DNA of 64,000 bases from Rhodophyticola sp. CCM32 (GCF_004751985.1 NZ_CP038492.1:1550001-1614000); one strand, 5' to 3'; numbered from the stretch's first letter, positions 1-9,381 are shown. Program-made: numbers and translations. Notes: generated by a model from the letters alone, not told the origin.

Positions 1-1319
1 GTCCAGGCCCAGGCGGCCTCCACCTCATCGCCGCGCATGAACAGCGTCTGGTTGCCCCGGATCACATCCATGATCAGCCGTTCATAGGCATCGGGCACAT
101 CGGCGGCTTCCGGGCCAAGCGCCTCGGCAAAGCTCATATCCAGGGGCACATCGACCAGACGCATGCCCCCCGGCCCCGGCTCCTTGATCGTGACCCGCAG
201 ATCCATGCCTTCATCGGGTTGCAGGCGGATCGACAGAACATTGGCCTTGCTGCCCGCATCCGCATCAAAGATCGAATGCGGTGGCTGTTTGAAATGCACC
301 ACGATTTCAGAGTTCCGCGCATTCAGCCGTTTGCCCGTGCGCAGGTAAAACGGCGTTCTGTTCCAGCGCCAGTTGGCCACATGCAGCTTCATCGCGATGA
401 AGCTTTCCGTCCGGCTGTCCGGGTCTTCCACATCTTCCAGATAAGACGGTTCATCGCCCGCAGAATATTGCCCCCGCACGATATCCTCAGGGGGCAGCGG
501 TTCCAGCGCCCGGATCACTTTCAGCTTTTCATCGCGCACCGCATCGGGTTCGAACCGGCTTGGCGGTTCCATCGCAGTCAGGCACAAAAGCTGCATCAGG
601 TGGTTCTGCACCATATCCCGCATGGCGCCCGATTTGTCGTAATACCCGCCGCGCCCGCCAACGCCGACCTCCTCGGCCACGGTGATCTGCACATGATCCA
701 CATATTGCGCGTTCCACAGCGGCTCAAACAGCACATTGGCAAAGCGCACCGCCATCAGGTTCTGCACCGTTTCCTTGCCCAGATAATGGTCGATCCGGTA
801 AATCTGCTGTTCATCGAAATGCTGCGCCAGGGTTGCGTTCAATGTCTTGGCGCTGGCAAGATCGCGGCCAAAGGGTTTTTCCACAACGATTCTACAATCT
901 TCGCAGGCGACCTTGAAGCGATGCAACCGTTCCGCCAGATCACCGAACAGGCCCGGCCCGACCGAGAAATAGAAGGCTTGCGTCACCCCTTCCCGCATCA
1001 TGCCGGCCAGGTCTTTCCAGCCGCCATCGCCCCGCGCATCGACGGGGATGTAATGCAGTTGTTTCAGGAACGCATCAATCACATCCGGGTCATGTTTGGC
1101 CTCGGCCACGAATTCGATGATCGCCGCGCGCACGAAGACACGCCAGGCATCGCTGTCCTGCTCGGTGCGCGCGGCGCCGATGATACGGACACCGTCGGGC
1201 ACCTGCCCCGCCCAATAGCGCCGATACAGGCCGGGCAATATCTTGCGCCGGGCCAGATCACCGGTGCCGCCGAAAATCACCAGGTCAAACGGATCAACCG
1301 GTATTACGCGAGAGACCAT
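1..1319 (-). CDS. zwf: Glucose-6-phosphate 1-dehydrogenase (3' end outside window)
   Basis: Oxidises glucose-6-phosphate to 6-phosphogluconolactone with NAD(P)+, the entry step to the Entner-Doudoroff and pentose phosphate routes. The translation begins MVSRVIPVDPFDL and has the nucleotide-binding GGTGDLA motif near residue 17 and the family active-site signature RIDHYLGKE near residue 175, followed by the conserved FANxLFEPLWN segment. About 439 codons are present, so only roughly the last 40-50 residues are missing beyond base 1. The start is an ATG whose upstream region carries a perfect GTTAGCGCTAAC palindrome, shared with edd at 17.9 kb, so the two genes are probably co-regulated. The gene stands alone on its 5' side; agmatinase follows further upstream on the same strand. 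Identity is secure. Confidence 0.96.
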   Translation of the reverse strand, partial: MVSRVIPVDPFDLVIFGGTGDLARRKILPGLYRRYWAGQVPDGVRIIGAARTEQDSDAWRVFVRAAIIEFVAEAKHDPDVIDAFLKQLHYIPVDARGDGGWKDLAGMMREGVTQAFYFSVGPGLFGDLAERLHRFKVACEDCRIVVEKPFGRDLASAKTLNATLAQHFDEQQIYRIDHYLGKETVQNLMAVRFANVLFEPLWNAQYVDHVQITVAEEVGVGGRGGYYDKSGAMRDMVQNHLMQLLCLTAMEPPSRFEPDAVRDEKLKVIRALEPLPPEDIVRGQYSAGDEPSYLEDVEDPDSRTESFIAMKLHVANWRWNRTPFYLRTGKRLNARNSEIVVHFKQPPHSIFDADAGSKANVLSIRLQPDEGMDLRVTIKEPGPGGMRLVDVPLDMSFAEALGPEAADVPDAYERLIMDVIRGNQTLFMRGDEVEAAWAW

Positions 1320-1359
1320 GCCTTCTCCTCGTGGTCATAAGCCGAAATCGACAGACTAT

Positions 1360-1371
1360 GTTAGCGCTAAC
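1360..1371. promoter_or_regulatory. LacI-type operator upstream of zwf
   Basis: A perfect 12-bp palindrome, GTTAGCGCTAAC, lies about 40 bases upstream of the zwf start. The same core, extended to 14 bp, lies upstream of edd (17940-17953). The central CG with flanking symmetry is typical of LacI/GalR-family operators. Inference: a LacI-family regulator not encoded in this window controls both genes. Confidence 0.7.
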
Positions 1372-1513
1372 GATCACACAGGTTTCTGATATAGAGACCA
1401 TGGTCTGAAGTCTAGCAAACTCAAGCCGCATCACAATCCCGCGTGACCGGCCTGAGGCAAGTTTCCGCAGGTGGGCGAACAAAGAGCACGGCAACATCCC
1501 CATACAGGGCAGA

Positions 1514-2473
1514 TTATGTCGGCACCATCGCCGAAAGCAGTTCAAACAGGATCGAGGCGCCCAGCCATGCGGTGCCACCCGATGGGTCAAATGGTGGCGA
1601 GACTTCGACCAGATCGGCGCCGATCAGTGTCAGCCCCTGCAAGGCCCGCACGCATTGGATCGCCTGAAAGCTGGTTGGGCCACCCACTTCCGGCGTGCCG
1701 GTCCCCGGCGCATAGGCCGGGTCGATAAAGTCGATATCAAAGCTCAGATAGGTCGGGTCATGGCCCACCACCTCGCGCGCATCTGCCATCACCGCCTCAA
1801 ACCCACGGGCGAAACACGCCTCGATCGGGATGATCCGCACCCCATGGGCATGGCCAAAATCAAAATCCTCGGTGTCGTAAGAGGTGCCCCGCATGCCCAG
1901 CATCACCGTTCGGGTGGGATCGATCAGGCCTTCGGTCACAGCCTGACGAAACGGGTTGCCATGGGTCAGGGTTTGGCCCCCGAAATAGGGCGGGTACAGA
2001 TCTGTATGGCTGTCCAGCAGGATCAGACCAAACGGCGCGCCCTGCGCGGCTCTCAGCGCCCGCAATACGGGTAAGGTGCATAGATGGTCGCCGCCGACCA
2101 TCAGCGGGCGGATGGTCTGGGCCAGCATCCCGGTCACGAATGTTTCGGCATTGGCAAGCGCCTCATCCTGATCCACCGGGCTCATCGCCACATCGCCCAG
2201 ATCGGCACAGGCCGCCAGATCGAAAGGCCGCTGCCCCGTGGCCCGGTTCATCGCCCGGATCATGGTTGAGGCATCCCGCAGTGCGCGCGGCCCATGCCGC
2301 GCCCCCGGCCGGTTCGACGTCGCGCCATCCCAGGGCAATCCGAAAAACCCGATATCCACCTCAGCCCGGCGTGGGGCCTCGGGCGGCAGATACGGCAATC
2401 GCATGAAACTCGGCACACCCGCATAGCGCGGCAGATCAGTCCCCGAAGGCGGGGTGAAGAACGGATCAGGCAT
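1514..2473 (-). CDS. speB: Agmatinase-family ureohydrolase
   Basis: A 319-residue manganese-dependent ureohydrolase that splits urea from agmatine or a related guanidino compound. Metal-binding motifs are visible in order: GGDH (127-130), DSHTD (154-158) and SFDIDFIDPAYAPGTGTPE (244-262). The second motif has Ser where most family members have Ala (DAHxD), a mild variation that leaves the aspartates and histidine intact. A strong ribosome site (AAGGAGG) sits 4 bases before the ATG. Agmatinase, guanidinobutyrase and guanidinopropionase cannot be told apart from sequence alone, and the neighbours give no pathway context, so the speB symbol is provisional. Confidence 0.85.
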   Translation of the reverse strand: MPDPFFTPPSGTDLPRYAGVPSFMRLPYLPPEAPRRAEVDIGFFGLPWDGATSNRPGARHGPRALRDASTMIRAMNRATGQRPFDLAACADLGDVAMSPVDQDEALANAETFVTGMLAQTIRPLMVGGDHLCTLPVLRALRAAQGAPFGLILLDSHTDLYPPYFGGQTLTHGNPFRQAVTEGLIDPTRTVMLGMRGTSYDTEDFDFGHAHGVRIIPIEACFARGFEAVMADAREVVGHDPTYLSFDIDFIDPAYAPGTGTPEVGGPTSFQAIQCVRALQGLTLIGADLVEVSPPFDPSGGTAWLGASILFELLSAMVPT

Positions 2474-2569
2474 CAGGCCTCCTTATCAAACGGGCGCAAA
2501 AGCGGAGGACAGGCCCCGATGTTTCAACAGGCTCCGCACCAGAGACAGATAAATCCGGCCCCAAGCCTG

Positions 2570-3166
2570 TCACGCGTCCAGTTCGGCATCCCAATAAAGG
2601 AAATCAAGCCAGCTTTCATGCAGGTGATTGGGCGGAAATTTCCGGCCCATATTGCGCAACTCTTCCGCCCCTGGCTGGCGGGGCGGCTTGCGAAGCGCCA
2701 TGGCCGATTGGCGCAGACTTTTCGAGCCCTTTTTGAGGTTGCAGCGCGAACAGGCCGCAACCACATTTTCCCAGCTCGTGATCCCGCCACGGGCGCGCGG
2801 CACCACATGGTCAAAGGTCAGATCGCCGCGCGCGCCACAATACTGGCAGCTGAATTCATCCCTCAGAAACAAATTAAAGCGCGTGAAGGCCACGCGCTTT
2901 TGAGGTTTCACATAATCTTTCAGAACCACGACCGAGGGTATTCGGATCACCGTGGTCGGGCTGCGCACCACCTCGTCATATTCCGCGACAATCTGCACCC
3001 GGTCGAGATAGGAGGCCTTGATCGCATCCTGCCATGGCCAGAGCGACAGGGGATAATAGGATAAAGGCCGGTAATCCGCGTTCAGCACCAGCGCAGGGTG
3101 ATGTTTGAGGCCACCTGCCTCGCGCACAAAACTGGTTCTGAAATCGACATCGCTGACGAGGTTCAT
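2570..3166 (-). CDS. HNH endonuclease family protein
   Basis: A 198-residue protein with a C-terminal HNH nuclease module: a CQYC zinc pair at 107-110, the metal and catalytic segment FDHVVPRARGG at 118-128, and a second CSRC pair at 139-142. The first 90 residues form the conserved N-terminal part seen in this widespread housekeeping-like alphaproteobacterial HNH family, whose role is unknown. An in-frame ATG lies further upstream (3301), but the start at 3166 is preferred because a GGAGG sequence lies about 11 bases before it and the extra 45 residues look non-coding. It is a single gene with no evident partner. Confidence 0.85.
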   Translation of the reverse strand: MNLVSDVDFRTSFVREAGGLKHHPALVLNADYRPLSYYPLSLWPWQDAIKASYLDRVQIVAEYDEVVRSPTTVIRIPSVVVLKDYVKPQKRVAFTRFNLFLRDEFSCQYCGARGDLTFDHVVPRARGGITSWENVVAACSRCNLKKGSKSLRQSAMALRKPPRQPGAEELRNMGRKFPPNHLHESWLDFLYWDAELDA

Positions 3167-3372
3167 CCGTATATCCGCCTCCGTATTGCCTGCCCTCTTC
3201 CGGCAGCGGGGCGGGCACCGCGCCCCAAGCTTGAAATGACTATATATAGGCTTACGCCCCTGACAACCCCCGCAATATGCTGTGGGTGTCGGGGCTATCA
3301 CTAGCCTGCCCGCCTGACAGATTTATGACGTTATCCACAGGCCGTAGCGGTTTGAACAGACGCCCCCTGAGC

Positions 3373-4041
3373 TTAGCTGTCCAGCCCGAACCGCTCCCGC
3401 AGAAAGGCCAACGCGACGCTCAGGCCATCAGGGGCGATCCCATGGCCGGTGCCCTTCATGATATGGGCATAAACATCGAACCCGGCCCCTTGCAGGGCCT
3501 CCGCCGCCTCGGGCAGGCTTTGCGGCGGCACCACATCATCCGCATCCCCGTGAAGCAACAGAACCGGCGGCCGCATCTTCACCTCATCGGCCAGCGTTTC
3601 CGGGCTCAAGAGCCGCCCGGAAAATCCGACCACACCGGCAAATTCCGCCGCCCGGCGCGGGGCCACATGCAGGCTGATCATCGTGCCCTGGCTGAACCCG
3701 ACCAGGGCCACCCGGTCCGCCGCGATCCCCTCCTCGGCCATCACCGCATCCAGAAACGCGTTCAGATCCTCGACCGCCCGGATCATGCCCTCTTCCGCCT
3801 GCTCCTCGCTGGAGCCGTCGATCCAGGGGATCGGAAACCACTGAAACCCCATCGGGTTCATGGCGGAGCGTTCCGGCGCATCGGGGGCGACAAATGCCGT
3901 ATCCGGCAAATGCTCCGCCAGCGGGTCGGCAAGCCCCAACAGGTCTTTGCCATCGGCCCCATAGCCGTGCAGGAACACAACCAGACTGTCCGCCTGCCCC
4001 GACTGCGCCGCCTTGCGGCCAAACTCCAACACCCGTGTCAC
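3373..4041 (-). CDS. Alpha/beta hydrolase, phospholipase/carboxylesterase family
   Basis: A 222-residue serine esterase of the YpfH/carboxylesterase-2 type. The oxyanion segment FLHGYGADG is at 23-31, the nucleophile elbow GFSQG at 115-119 (Ser117), the acid residue in HGDADDVV at 164-171, and the base in GTGHGI (His200). There is no signal peptide, so it is cytoplasmic. The start is read as GTG at 4041 because its first bases overlap the stop of the upstream glycosylase gene (GTGA), which indicates translational coupling; longer readings would run into that gene. The physiological substrate is unknown. Confidence 0.85.
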   Translation of the reverse strand: MTRVLEFGRKAAQSGQADSLVVFLHGYGADGKDLLGLADPLAEHLPDTAFVAPDAPERSAMNPMGFQWFPIPWIDGSSEEQAEEGMIRAVEDLNAFLDAVMAEEGIAADRVALVGFSQGTMISLHVAPRRAAEFAGVVGFSGRLLSPETLADEVKMRPPVLLLHGDADDVVPPQSLPEAAEALQGAGFDVYAHIMKGTGHGIAPDGLSVALAFLRERFGLDS

Positions 4042-4658
4042 CTGATCCCCTCCCGGTTCTTGGCCACCCGGTAGTAGGCCCAAAGCGCGCGGGCGGCAAC
4101 CGCCCGCCAGGGCGCCCAGGCATCCGCCATCCGGCGCAGCTCTGCCTCACCCGGCCGCGCCTCCAGCTCAAAAACCAGCCGCGCACTTTCCTGCAGGGCC
4201 AGATCCCCGGCGGCAAACACATCCGCATGACCAAGGGAGAATTTGGCATAGATCTCCGCCGTCCAGCGCCCCACCCCCGGCAGTTTCATCAAGGTCTGCA
4301 CGACATCCTCAGGCTCTGCTTCACGCAGGCCCGCATAATCCAGATCAGCCTTGGCCAGCGCCCTTGCATAGCGCATTTTCGGACGGCTCAGCCCCACCGC
4401 TTTCAACGCCCGGTCATCGGCCTTGCAGACCGCCGCCGCCCCGACCAGCCCGGCGGCCTCCATCCGGGCCCAGATTGCGGCTGCCGAGGCGGTCGAAACC
4501 TGCTGGCTGACAATCGCACTCAAAAGCGCCGCAAACCCGTCCTCGCGCAAACGCAGCGGCAAACACCCCACAACCTCCAGAACCGGGCCGAAACGCGGCT
4601 CCAGCCCGACCAGTTCCACGGCCCCCCGTTCCAGATCACGCTCATCGCGAATACGCAA
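4038..4658 (-). CDS. alkA: DNA-3-methyladenine glycosylase II (AlkA-type)
   Basis: A base-excision glycosylase of the HhH-GPD superfamily that removes alkylated purines. It shows the IVSQQVSTASAAAI helix, the helix-hairpin-helix LPGVGRWTAE and, further on, AAGDLALQE, where the catalytic aspartate is expected. The start is uncertain. A TTG at 4658 has AAGAAGGGGG six bases upstream and gives the usual length of about 206 residues. An ATG at 4754 would add 32 residues of low-complexity sequence. The gene overlaps the downstream carboxylesterase by four bases. It lacks the Ada regulatory domain; a separate ada gene lies at 12.6 kb. Confidence 0.85.
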   Translation of the reverse strand: MRIRDERDLERGAVELVGLEPRFGPVLEVVGCLPLRLREDGFAALLSAIVSQQVSTASAAAIWARMEAAGLVGAAAVCKADDRALKAVGLSRPKMRYARALAKADLDYAGLREAEPEDVVQTLMKLPGVGRWTAEIYAKFSLGHADVFAAGDLALQESARLVFELEARPGEAELRRMADAWAPWRAVAARALWAYYRVAKNREGIR

Positions 4659-4816
4659 ACGGCACCCCCTTCTTCTTGTCTCAAATACGCCGGGGAGCAC
4701 GAGGGGCCGGCCCCTCGTTCCCCCCTTACGGCAAAGTTTCCCGCCTACGATCAAGTATCACCGGCTCATCTCATATGCCACTGGACCATCCCCAGCCGCT
4801 GCGATACCCCTGCCCC

Positions 4817-6052
4817 ATGACAGCAAAGGCCATCCCACCCGCCATTGATATCGACGACAGCCGCGCCATCCGCAATGTGGTGGTGCTTGTCGCCGCACAG
4901 GCGATTCTGGGCAGCCAGATCACCATGATTTTCGTGGTCGGCGGGCTGGCCGGGCTGATGATTGCGCCGACACCGATTCTGGCCACATTGCCGATCTCGA
5001 TGATCGTTTTCGGCTCGATGACAACCGCGCCCTGGCTCTCAGCGGTGATGCAGCGCTTTGGCCGCAGGACCGGGTTCTTTATCGGCGCCATCGGTGGCGG
5101 TCTGGGCTCTATGATTGCGGGCACCGGTCTTTATATCGACAGTTTCCCGATCCTGTTGATCGGTTCATACTTCACCGGTATCTACATGTCAGCGCAGGGG
5201 TTTTTCCGTTTCGCAGCCGCCGATACCGCGTCCGAGACGTTTCGCCCCAAGGCCATTTCCTATGTCATGGCAGGCGGGCTGATCTCGGCGCTGATCGGGC
5301 CGCAGCTTGTCAAGGTCACCGCCGATCTCACCATCATCCCCTTTGTGGGCACCTATGCGGTGGCGCTGCTGATCAATCTTCTTGGCATGGCGATGTTCCT
5401 GTTTCTTGATCTGCCGCCCCTGCCGCGGGCCAAACCCGGCGCTGCTCCAGCCCGCTCCCGGATGGAGTTGCTGAAAGACCCGCGCATCGCGGTCGCGGTG
5501 ATCTGCGGCATGGTCTCCTATGCGCTGATGAACCTGATGATGACCTCGACACCGCTGGCGGTTGTGGGCTGTGGTTTCACCACCGGCAACGCCGCCGATA
5601 TCGTCTCGACCCATGTGATCGCGATGTTTGCGCCGTCGTTTTTCACCGGTCATCTGATCGCGAAGTTCGGTGCGACCCGCATTGTTGCCATTGGCCTGTT
5701 CCTGCTGGCCGGCGCAGGGGTGATCGCCCTGACCGGAGTCGCGCTTTACCAGTTCTTCGGCGCCCTGTTCCTGCTGGGTGTCGGCTGGAATTTCGGCTTT
5801 ATCGGGGCGACGGCCATGTTGCAATCGGCCCATGCCCCGGAAGAACGCGGGCGGGTGCAGGGGATGAATGACTTTCTGGTCTTCGGCTGTGTGACCCTGG
5901 CCTCGCTCAGCTCGGGCATCCTGATGAATTCCGGCGGCGCGGATGTGGTGGCGGGCTGGACCGCGGTGAATATCGCCATGGTGCCGTTCCTGACCCTGGC
6001 CGGTGGCGCGCTGATCTGGCTGTCCCTGCGGCCAAGAGCAGCGCTGTCCTGA
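4817..6052 (+). CDS. MFS transporter
   Basis: A 411-residue inner-membrane carrier with about twelve hydrophobic segments in two halves and a cytoplasmic loop near residues 205-220 (PPLPRAKPGAAPARSRMELL). The second half includes HAPEERGRVQGMNDF, resembling the conserved MFS loop 8-9/10-11 region. The ATG at 4817 is chosen because the 47 codons upstream overlap the divergent glycosylase promoter and look non-coding. The substrate cannot be predicted. It is transcribed divergently from alkA and convergently with the phytoene-synthase-like gene, only 10 bases separating the latter stop codons. Confidence 0.85.
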   Translation: MTAKAIPPAIDIDDSRAIRNVVVLVAAQAILGSQITMIFVVGGLAGLMIAPTPILATLPISMIVFGSMTTAPWLSAVMQRFGRRTGFFIGAIGGGLGSMIAGTGLYIDSFPILLIGSYFTGIYMSAQGFFRFAAADTASETFRPKAISYVMAGGLISALIGPQLVKVTADLTIIPFVGTYAVALLINLLGMAMFLFLDLPPLPRAKPGAAPARSRMELLKDPRIAVAVICGMVSYALMNLMMTSTPLAVVGCGFTTGNAADIVSTHVIAMFAPSFFTGHLIAKFGATRIVAIGLFLLAGAGVIALTGVALYQFFGALFLLGVGWNFGFIGATAMLQSAHAPEERGRVQGMNDFLVFGCVTLASLSSGILMNSGGADVVAGWTAVNIAMVPFLTLAGGALIWLSLRPRAALS

Positions 6053-6062
6053 ACAGGCCCGC

Positions 6063-6833
6063 CTACCAGCGCCCGGTCAGTGACAGCCGGATCAACCGTA
6101 CACGCCGGGCAAATTCGCTTTCATCCAGTTTGCCCTCGATGACACGTTCGGGCACGTCCCGCGCGGCCTTCAACGCCGCCTCCGCCCGCCAGCCCGCATA
6201 AAGCGCCACGCCCGCATCTGCGGGGACGGATGCGCGCCCGGCCCGGGCCTCGGCCAGTTTCTCCAACCCGCGATTTGCCAGATCCCGCACCCCTTGCGGT
6301 GTGCCATCCAGCAAAGGCACCCGGCCACGCGCCTCCAGCTCCGGCACCGCGCGCAGGAACCCGGCAAGGCCGCTGGCAAACCCATGGGCGCGGAGCGCCG
6401 GTTCCGCCGCATCGGGCGCCCCAAGCGCGCGCGCCGCGACCCATATCAAATGGCCGCTGCTGGCGTCGATATAGCTGTCAAAATGGGCCTGATCCTCAAA
6501 CGCGTCCTTATAGATATCCCACCGCCGGGCGGCAATCATCGCATCCAGAAGCGGCGCATCCCCGGCCCGGATTGCCCCGTGCAGCGGGGCCACAACCTCA
6601 TGGGCGCGCGGCGGTTTCCCGGCGCCGATCTCTTCCATCACATCGCGCCAGAATTGCAGGCGCATCTCGGCAATCATCGGCTCTTCGGTCACCCAGGGCG
6701 CGCGGCTGACCTCCAGATTGAAGGCGTAAAGCGGGAACAAGACCTGTCTCGCGGCAGGCGGAGCGGCCATTGCGGCCAGAAACCGGTCCGGGTCCCCCCG
6801 TCTGACAATTTCGGCGCAGGCGGCCAGCGTCAT
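6063..6833 (-). CDS. Squalene/phytoene synthase family protein (probably non-catalytic)
   Basis: A 256-residue all-alpha prenyltransferase-fold protein. The N-terminal half (ARQVLFPLYAFNLEVSR, EMRLQFWRDVMEEI) matches the squalene/phytoene synthase family, but the first aspartate-rich motif (DDxxD, which binds Mg-diphosphate) is absent: the equivalent stretch reads EVSRAPWVTEEP. This resembles the mitochondrial NDUFAF6-type branch, implicated in complex I assembly, rather than true carotenoid or hopanoid synthases. There are no carotenoid genes nearby. It overlaps the upstream methyltransferase gene by four bases (ATGA), so the two form an operon. The complex I role is inference from the family. 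Confidence 0.75.
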   Translation of the reverse strand: MTLAACAEIVRRGDPDRFLAAMAAPPAARQVLFPLYAFNLEVSRAPWVTEEPMIAEMRLQFWRDVMEEIGAGKPPRAHEVVAPLHGAIRAGDAPLLDAMIAARRWDIYKDAFEDQAHFDSYIDASSGHLIWVAARALGAPDAAEPALRAHGFASGLAGFLRAVPELEARGRVPLLDGTPQGVRDLANRGLEKLAEARAGRASVPADAGVALYAGWRAEAALKAARDVPERVIEGKLDESEFARRVRLIRLSLTGRW

Positions 6834-7540
6834 ACGGGGCGGACCACAGACAGAAGATACCCGGTTTCCGCCCGGTGTTCGCGCCAGAGCGCAATCTCCC
6901 GCTCACCCTCCTCCAGCACCGCCTGCAATTCCGCATCGGCCCCGGGTCTCAGTGCGGCAATCCGCGCGGCCATCGGGCGGTAATAGCTTTCCCAGGCCAC
7001 ATCGGAAATCACCCGCGTCGCCAGTGTCTCATATCCCGCATCCGCCACCTGCGCGGCAATCCCCGCCGCATCGGTGACCTGCGCCCCGTCCCAGAAGGCC
7101 TGCGCCCCGTCAGACGGGGTGCCGGTAAAAAAACAGGGTTCCGAGAAGGCGACCGCACCGCCCGGGGCCAGAGCCTGCCGCCAGGTGTTCAGCGCGGTTT
7201 CGATGCCAAGGAAATAAACCGCGCCCGCGCACCAGATCAGATCATAGGCGCCTTTGATCTTGGCCATATCGCCGGTTTGCAGGGTCACGCGCGGATTGTC
7301 CTGAAACCGCAACCGGGCCGCCGCAATGAAATCCGCATGGGTGTCGATGCCGGTCACCCGGCCCCCGGGCGCCGACCTGAGCAGGGCACCGATATCGCCC
7401 CCCGGGCCGCAGGCCGCATCACAGATCACCGCATCCGGGCGCAGTTGCGCAATTCCGGCAGCCCAGGTGACATCCGCCGTTTCCCCCGGCCCTTCGCGCG
7501 GCAGATCCGCATGGAGTGTAAAGAATGCAGGGGTCATCAT
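6830..7540 (-). CDS. Class I SAM-dependent methyltransferase
   Basis: A 236-residue methyltransferase with motif I DAACGPGGDIGALL near residue 38, the acidic residue of motif II in GIDTHADF, and a later DLIWCAGAVYFLG segment matching motif IV. The substrate is unknown. The stop overlaps the start of the phytoene-synthase-like gene by four bases, so they are co-translated. Methyltransferases next to NDUFAF6-like genes would fit respiratory-complex biogenesis, but that is speculative. Confidence 0.85.
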   Translation of the reverse strand: MMTPAFFTLHADLPREGPGETADVTWAAGIAQLRPDAVICDAACGPGGDIGALLRSAPGGRVTGIDTHADFIAAARLRFQDNPRVTLQTGDMAKIKGAYDLIWCAGAVYFLGIETALNTWRQALAPGGAVAFSEPCFFTGTPSDGAQAFWDGAQVTDAAGIAAQVADAGYETLATRVISDVAWESYYRPMAARIAALRPGADAELQAVLEEGEREIALWREHRAETGYLLSVVRPV

Positions 7541-7607
7541 GGTATCCGCCTCCGTAAAATCAGGCCGGACCAGGCTGACAGTTCCGGGTTTCCTGAAACG
7601 CCCGCCC

Positions 7608-9230
7608 TCATATGCGTTGCACCCCGTCGCGGACCAGTTTCCATATCACCGCATCCAGCAATGCCTCAAACGAGGCATCGACGATATTGGGCGACACCCC
7701 CACGGTCGACCAGCGACGGCCCTTGTCATCCTCGCTGTCGATGATGACGCGGGTAATGGCCTCGGTGCCGCCCTGGGTGATGCGCACCTTGAAATCGACC
7801 AGACGGATATCGTCGATATAGCGCTGATACGGCCCCAGATCCTTGGCCAGCGCCTTGGAAAGCGCGTTGACCGGTCCCCGGTCGCTGCCGGTTTCATCCA
7901 TCGACTCGCTGACCGAGAACATTTTCCTGTCGCCGATCTTCAACACCACCACGGCCTCGGACAGGCTGACCATGCGGTTGTATTTGTTCTTTCGCCGTTC
8001 AACCGTGACCTTATAGCGTTTGACCTCGAAAAATTGCGGCAGAAGCCCAAGCGCGTCGCGGGCCAGAAGCTCAAAACTGGCCTGGGCGGTGTCATAGGAA
8101 TAGCCCTGATCCTCGCGCGTCTTGATCTCTTCCAGAATGCGCGGCAGGGCGGGATCACCCTTTTTCACGTCAAGTCCCGCCTCGGCCAGACGGCGGCGCA
8201 GGTTGGATTGCCCGGCCTGGTTCGACATCGGCACAATCCGGGTATTGCCAACCCGGGCCGGATCGACATGTTCATAGGTGCTGGGGTCTTTCAGGATCGC
8301 ACTGGCATGAAGCCCCGCCTTATGGGCAAAGGCCGAGGCCCCCACATAGGGCGCCTGCCGGTGCGGCACCCGGTTCAGGATGTCATCCAGCATCCGCGAG
8401 ATGCGCATCAGCCCCTCAAGCGCGGACAGGCTGACACCGGTCTCATACCGGCTGGCATAGGGCTCTTTCAGCAGCAGCGTCGGGATCAGGCTGGTCAGAT
8501 TGGCATTGCCGCAGCGTTCGCCCAACCCGTTCAGCGTGCCCTGTATCTGGCGTGCGCCTGCCTCCACCGCCGCCAGACTGCCGGCCAGGGCGGTTTCCGT
8601 ATCATTATGGGTGTGGATGCCCAGATGGGTGCCGGGGATACCTGCGGCGATCACCGCTTCGGTCACCCGGTGGATCTCATCGGGCAAGGTGCCGCCATTG
8701 GTGTCGCACAGCACCACCCAACGGGCGCCCGCATCCAGCGCCGCCTTCAGGCAGGACAGGGCATAGTCCGGGTTCGCCCGGTAGCCGTCAAAGAAATGTT
8801 CCGCATCGAAGATCGCCTCGCGGGACCGGGCGGTCAGATGGGAGAAGGATTTGGAAAGATTGTCGAGATTTTCCGCAAGCGTGATGCCAAGGGCGGTTTC
8901 CACATGGAACGGGTGCGATTTGCCCACCAGACAGACCGCAGGCGTGCCCGCGTTCAAGACGCCCGCCAGAACCGCGTCATTCTCGGCCGAGCGGCCGCTG
9001 CGTTTGGTCATGCCGAAGGCGGTCATGGTCGCCCGGGTCTTTGGGGCGGCCTCGAAAAATCCGCTATCGGTGGGGTTCGCCCCGGGCCAGCCGCCTTCGA
9101 TATAGTCCAGACCAAGCGTATCAAGCGCCTCGGCAATGCGGATTTTCTCGGGCGTCGCGAATTGCACGCCCTGGGTCTGCTGCCCGTCGCGCAGCGTGGT
9201 GTCGAAAAGGAACAGGCGCTCGCGGGTCAT
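7608..9230 (-). CDS. cimA: Citramalate synthase
   Basis: A 540-residue member of the 2-isopropylmalate/homocitrate/citramalate synthase family; it condenses acetyl-CoA with pyruvate to (R)-citramalate for threonine-independent isoleucine synthesis. The N-terminus LFDTTLRDGQQTQG carries the metal-binding aspartate and catalytic Arg; HTHNDTETA carries the metal histidines; GLGERCGNANL follows, as in the family. The C-terminal 150 residues form the LeuA dimerisation and allosteric domain. The start at 9230 is preferred over an ATG 12 codons upstream because of the AAGGGG ribosome site and agreement with the conserved N-terminus. cysS lies upstream on the same strand across a hairpin-rich gap. 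Confidence 0.9.
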   Translation of the reverse strand: MTRERLFLFDTTLRDGQQTQGVQFATPEKIRIAEALDTLGLDYIEGGWPGANPTDSGFFEAAPKTRATMTAFGMTKRSGRSAENDAVLAGVLNAGTPAVCLVGKSHPFHVETALGITLAENLDNLSKSFSHLTARSREAIFDAEHFFDGYRANPDYALSCLKAALDAGARWVVLCDTNGGTLPDEIHRVTEAVIAAGIPGTHLGIHTHNDTETALAGSLAAVEAGARQIQGTLNGLGERCGNANLTSLIPTLLLKEPYASRYETGVSLSALEGLMRISRMLDDILNRVPHRQAPYVGASAFAHKAGLHASAILKDPSTYEHVDPARVGNTRIVPMSNQAGQSNLRRRLAEAGLDVKKGDPALPRILEEIKTREDQGYSYDTAQASFELLARDALGLLPQFFEVKRYKVTVERRKNKYNRMVSLSEAVVVLKIGDRKMFSVSESMDETGSDRGPVNALSKALAKDLGPYQRYIDDIRLVDFKVRITQGGTEAITRVIIDSEDDKGRRWSTVGVSPNIVDASFEALLDAVIWKLVRDGVQRI

Positions 9231-9306
9231 GCTTTGCCCCTTTGTCTTGTCCGGGACGTTCTGCACACTGGCGTGTCCACCGAGCCGGGCCGCTTGTGGC
9301 CCGGCC

Positions 9307-9336
9307 AGCCCCCGACCGCCCCCATGGGCGGGGGCT
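9307..9336. terminator. GC-rich hairpin between cysS and cimA
   Basis: AGCCCCCG (9307-9314) pairs with CGGGGGCT (9329-9336), and the loop can form an alternative CCGCCC/GGGCGG stem. It lies 45 bases after the cysS stop on the minus strand. There is no clear T-run, so it could be a weak terminator or an mRNA-stabilising hairpin. Confidence 0.45.
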
Positions 9337-9381
9337 TCACCCCCACCCGCGGCCGTGGGCTGGCCTGTGTTGGATTGATGG

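Noticed and set aside
3331..3339. Perfect DnaA-box-like TTATCCACA, and TGTGGATAA at 56402-56410
   Set aside because: Single isolated boxes with no cluster, AT-rich unwinding element or dnaA/rep gene nearby. They are expected by chance and do not support an origin.
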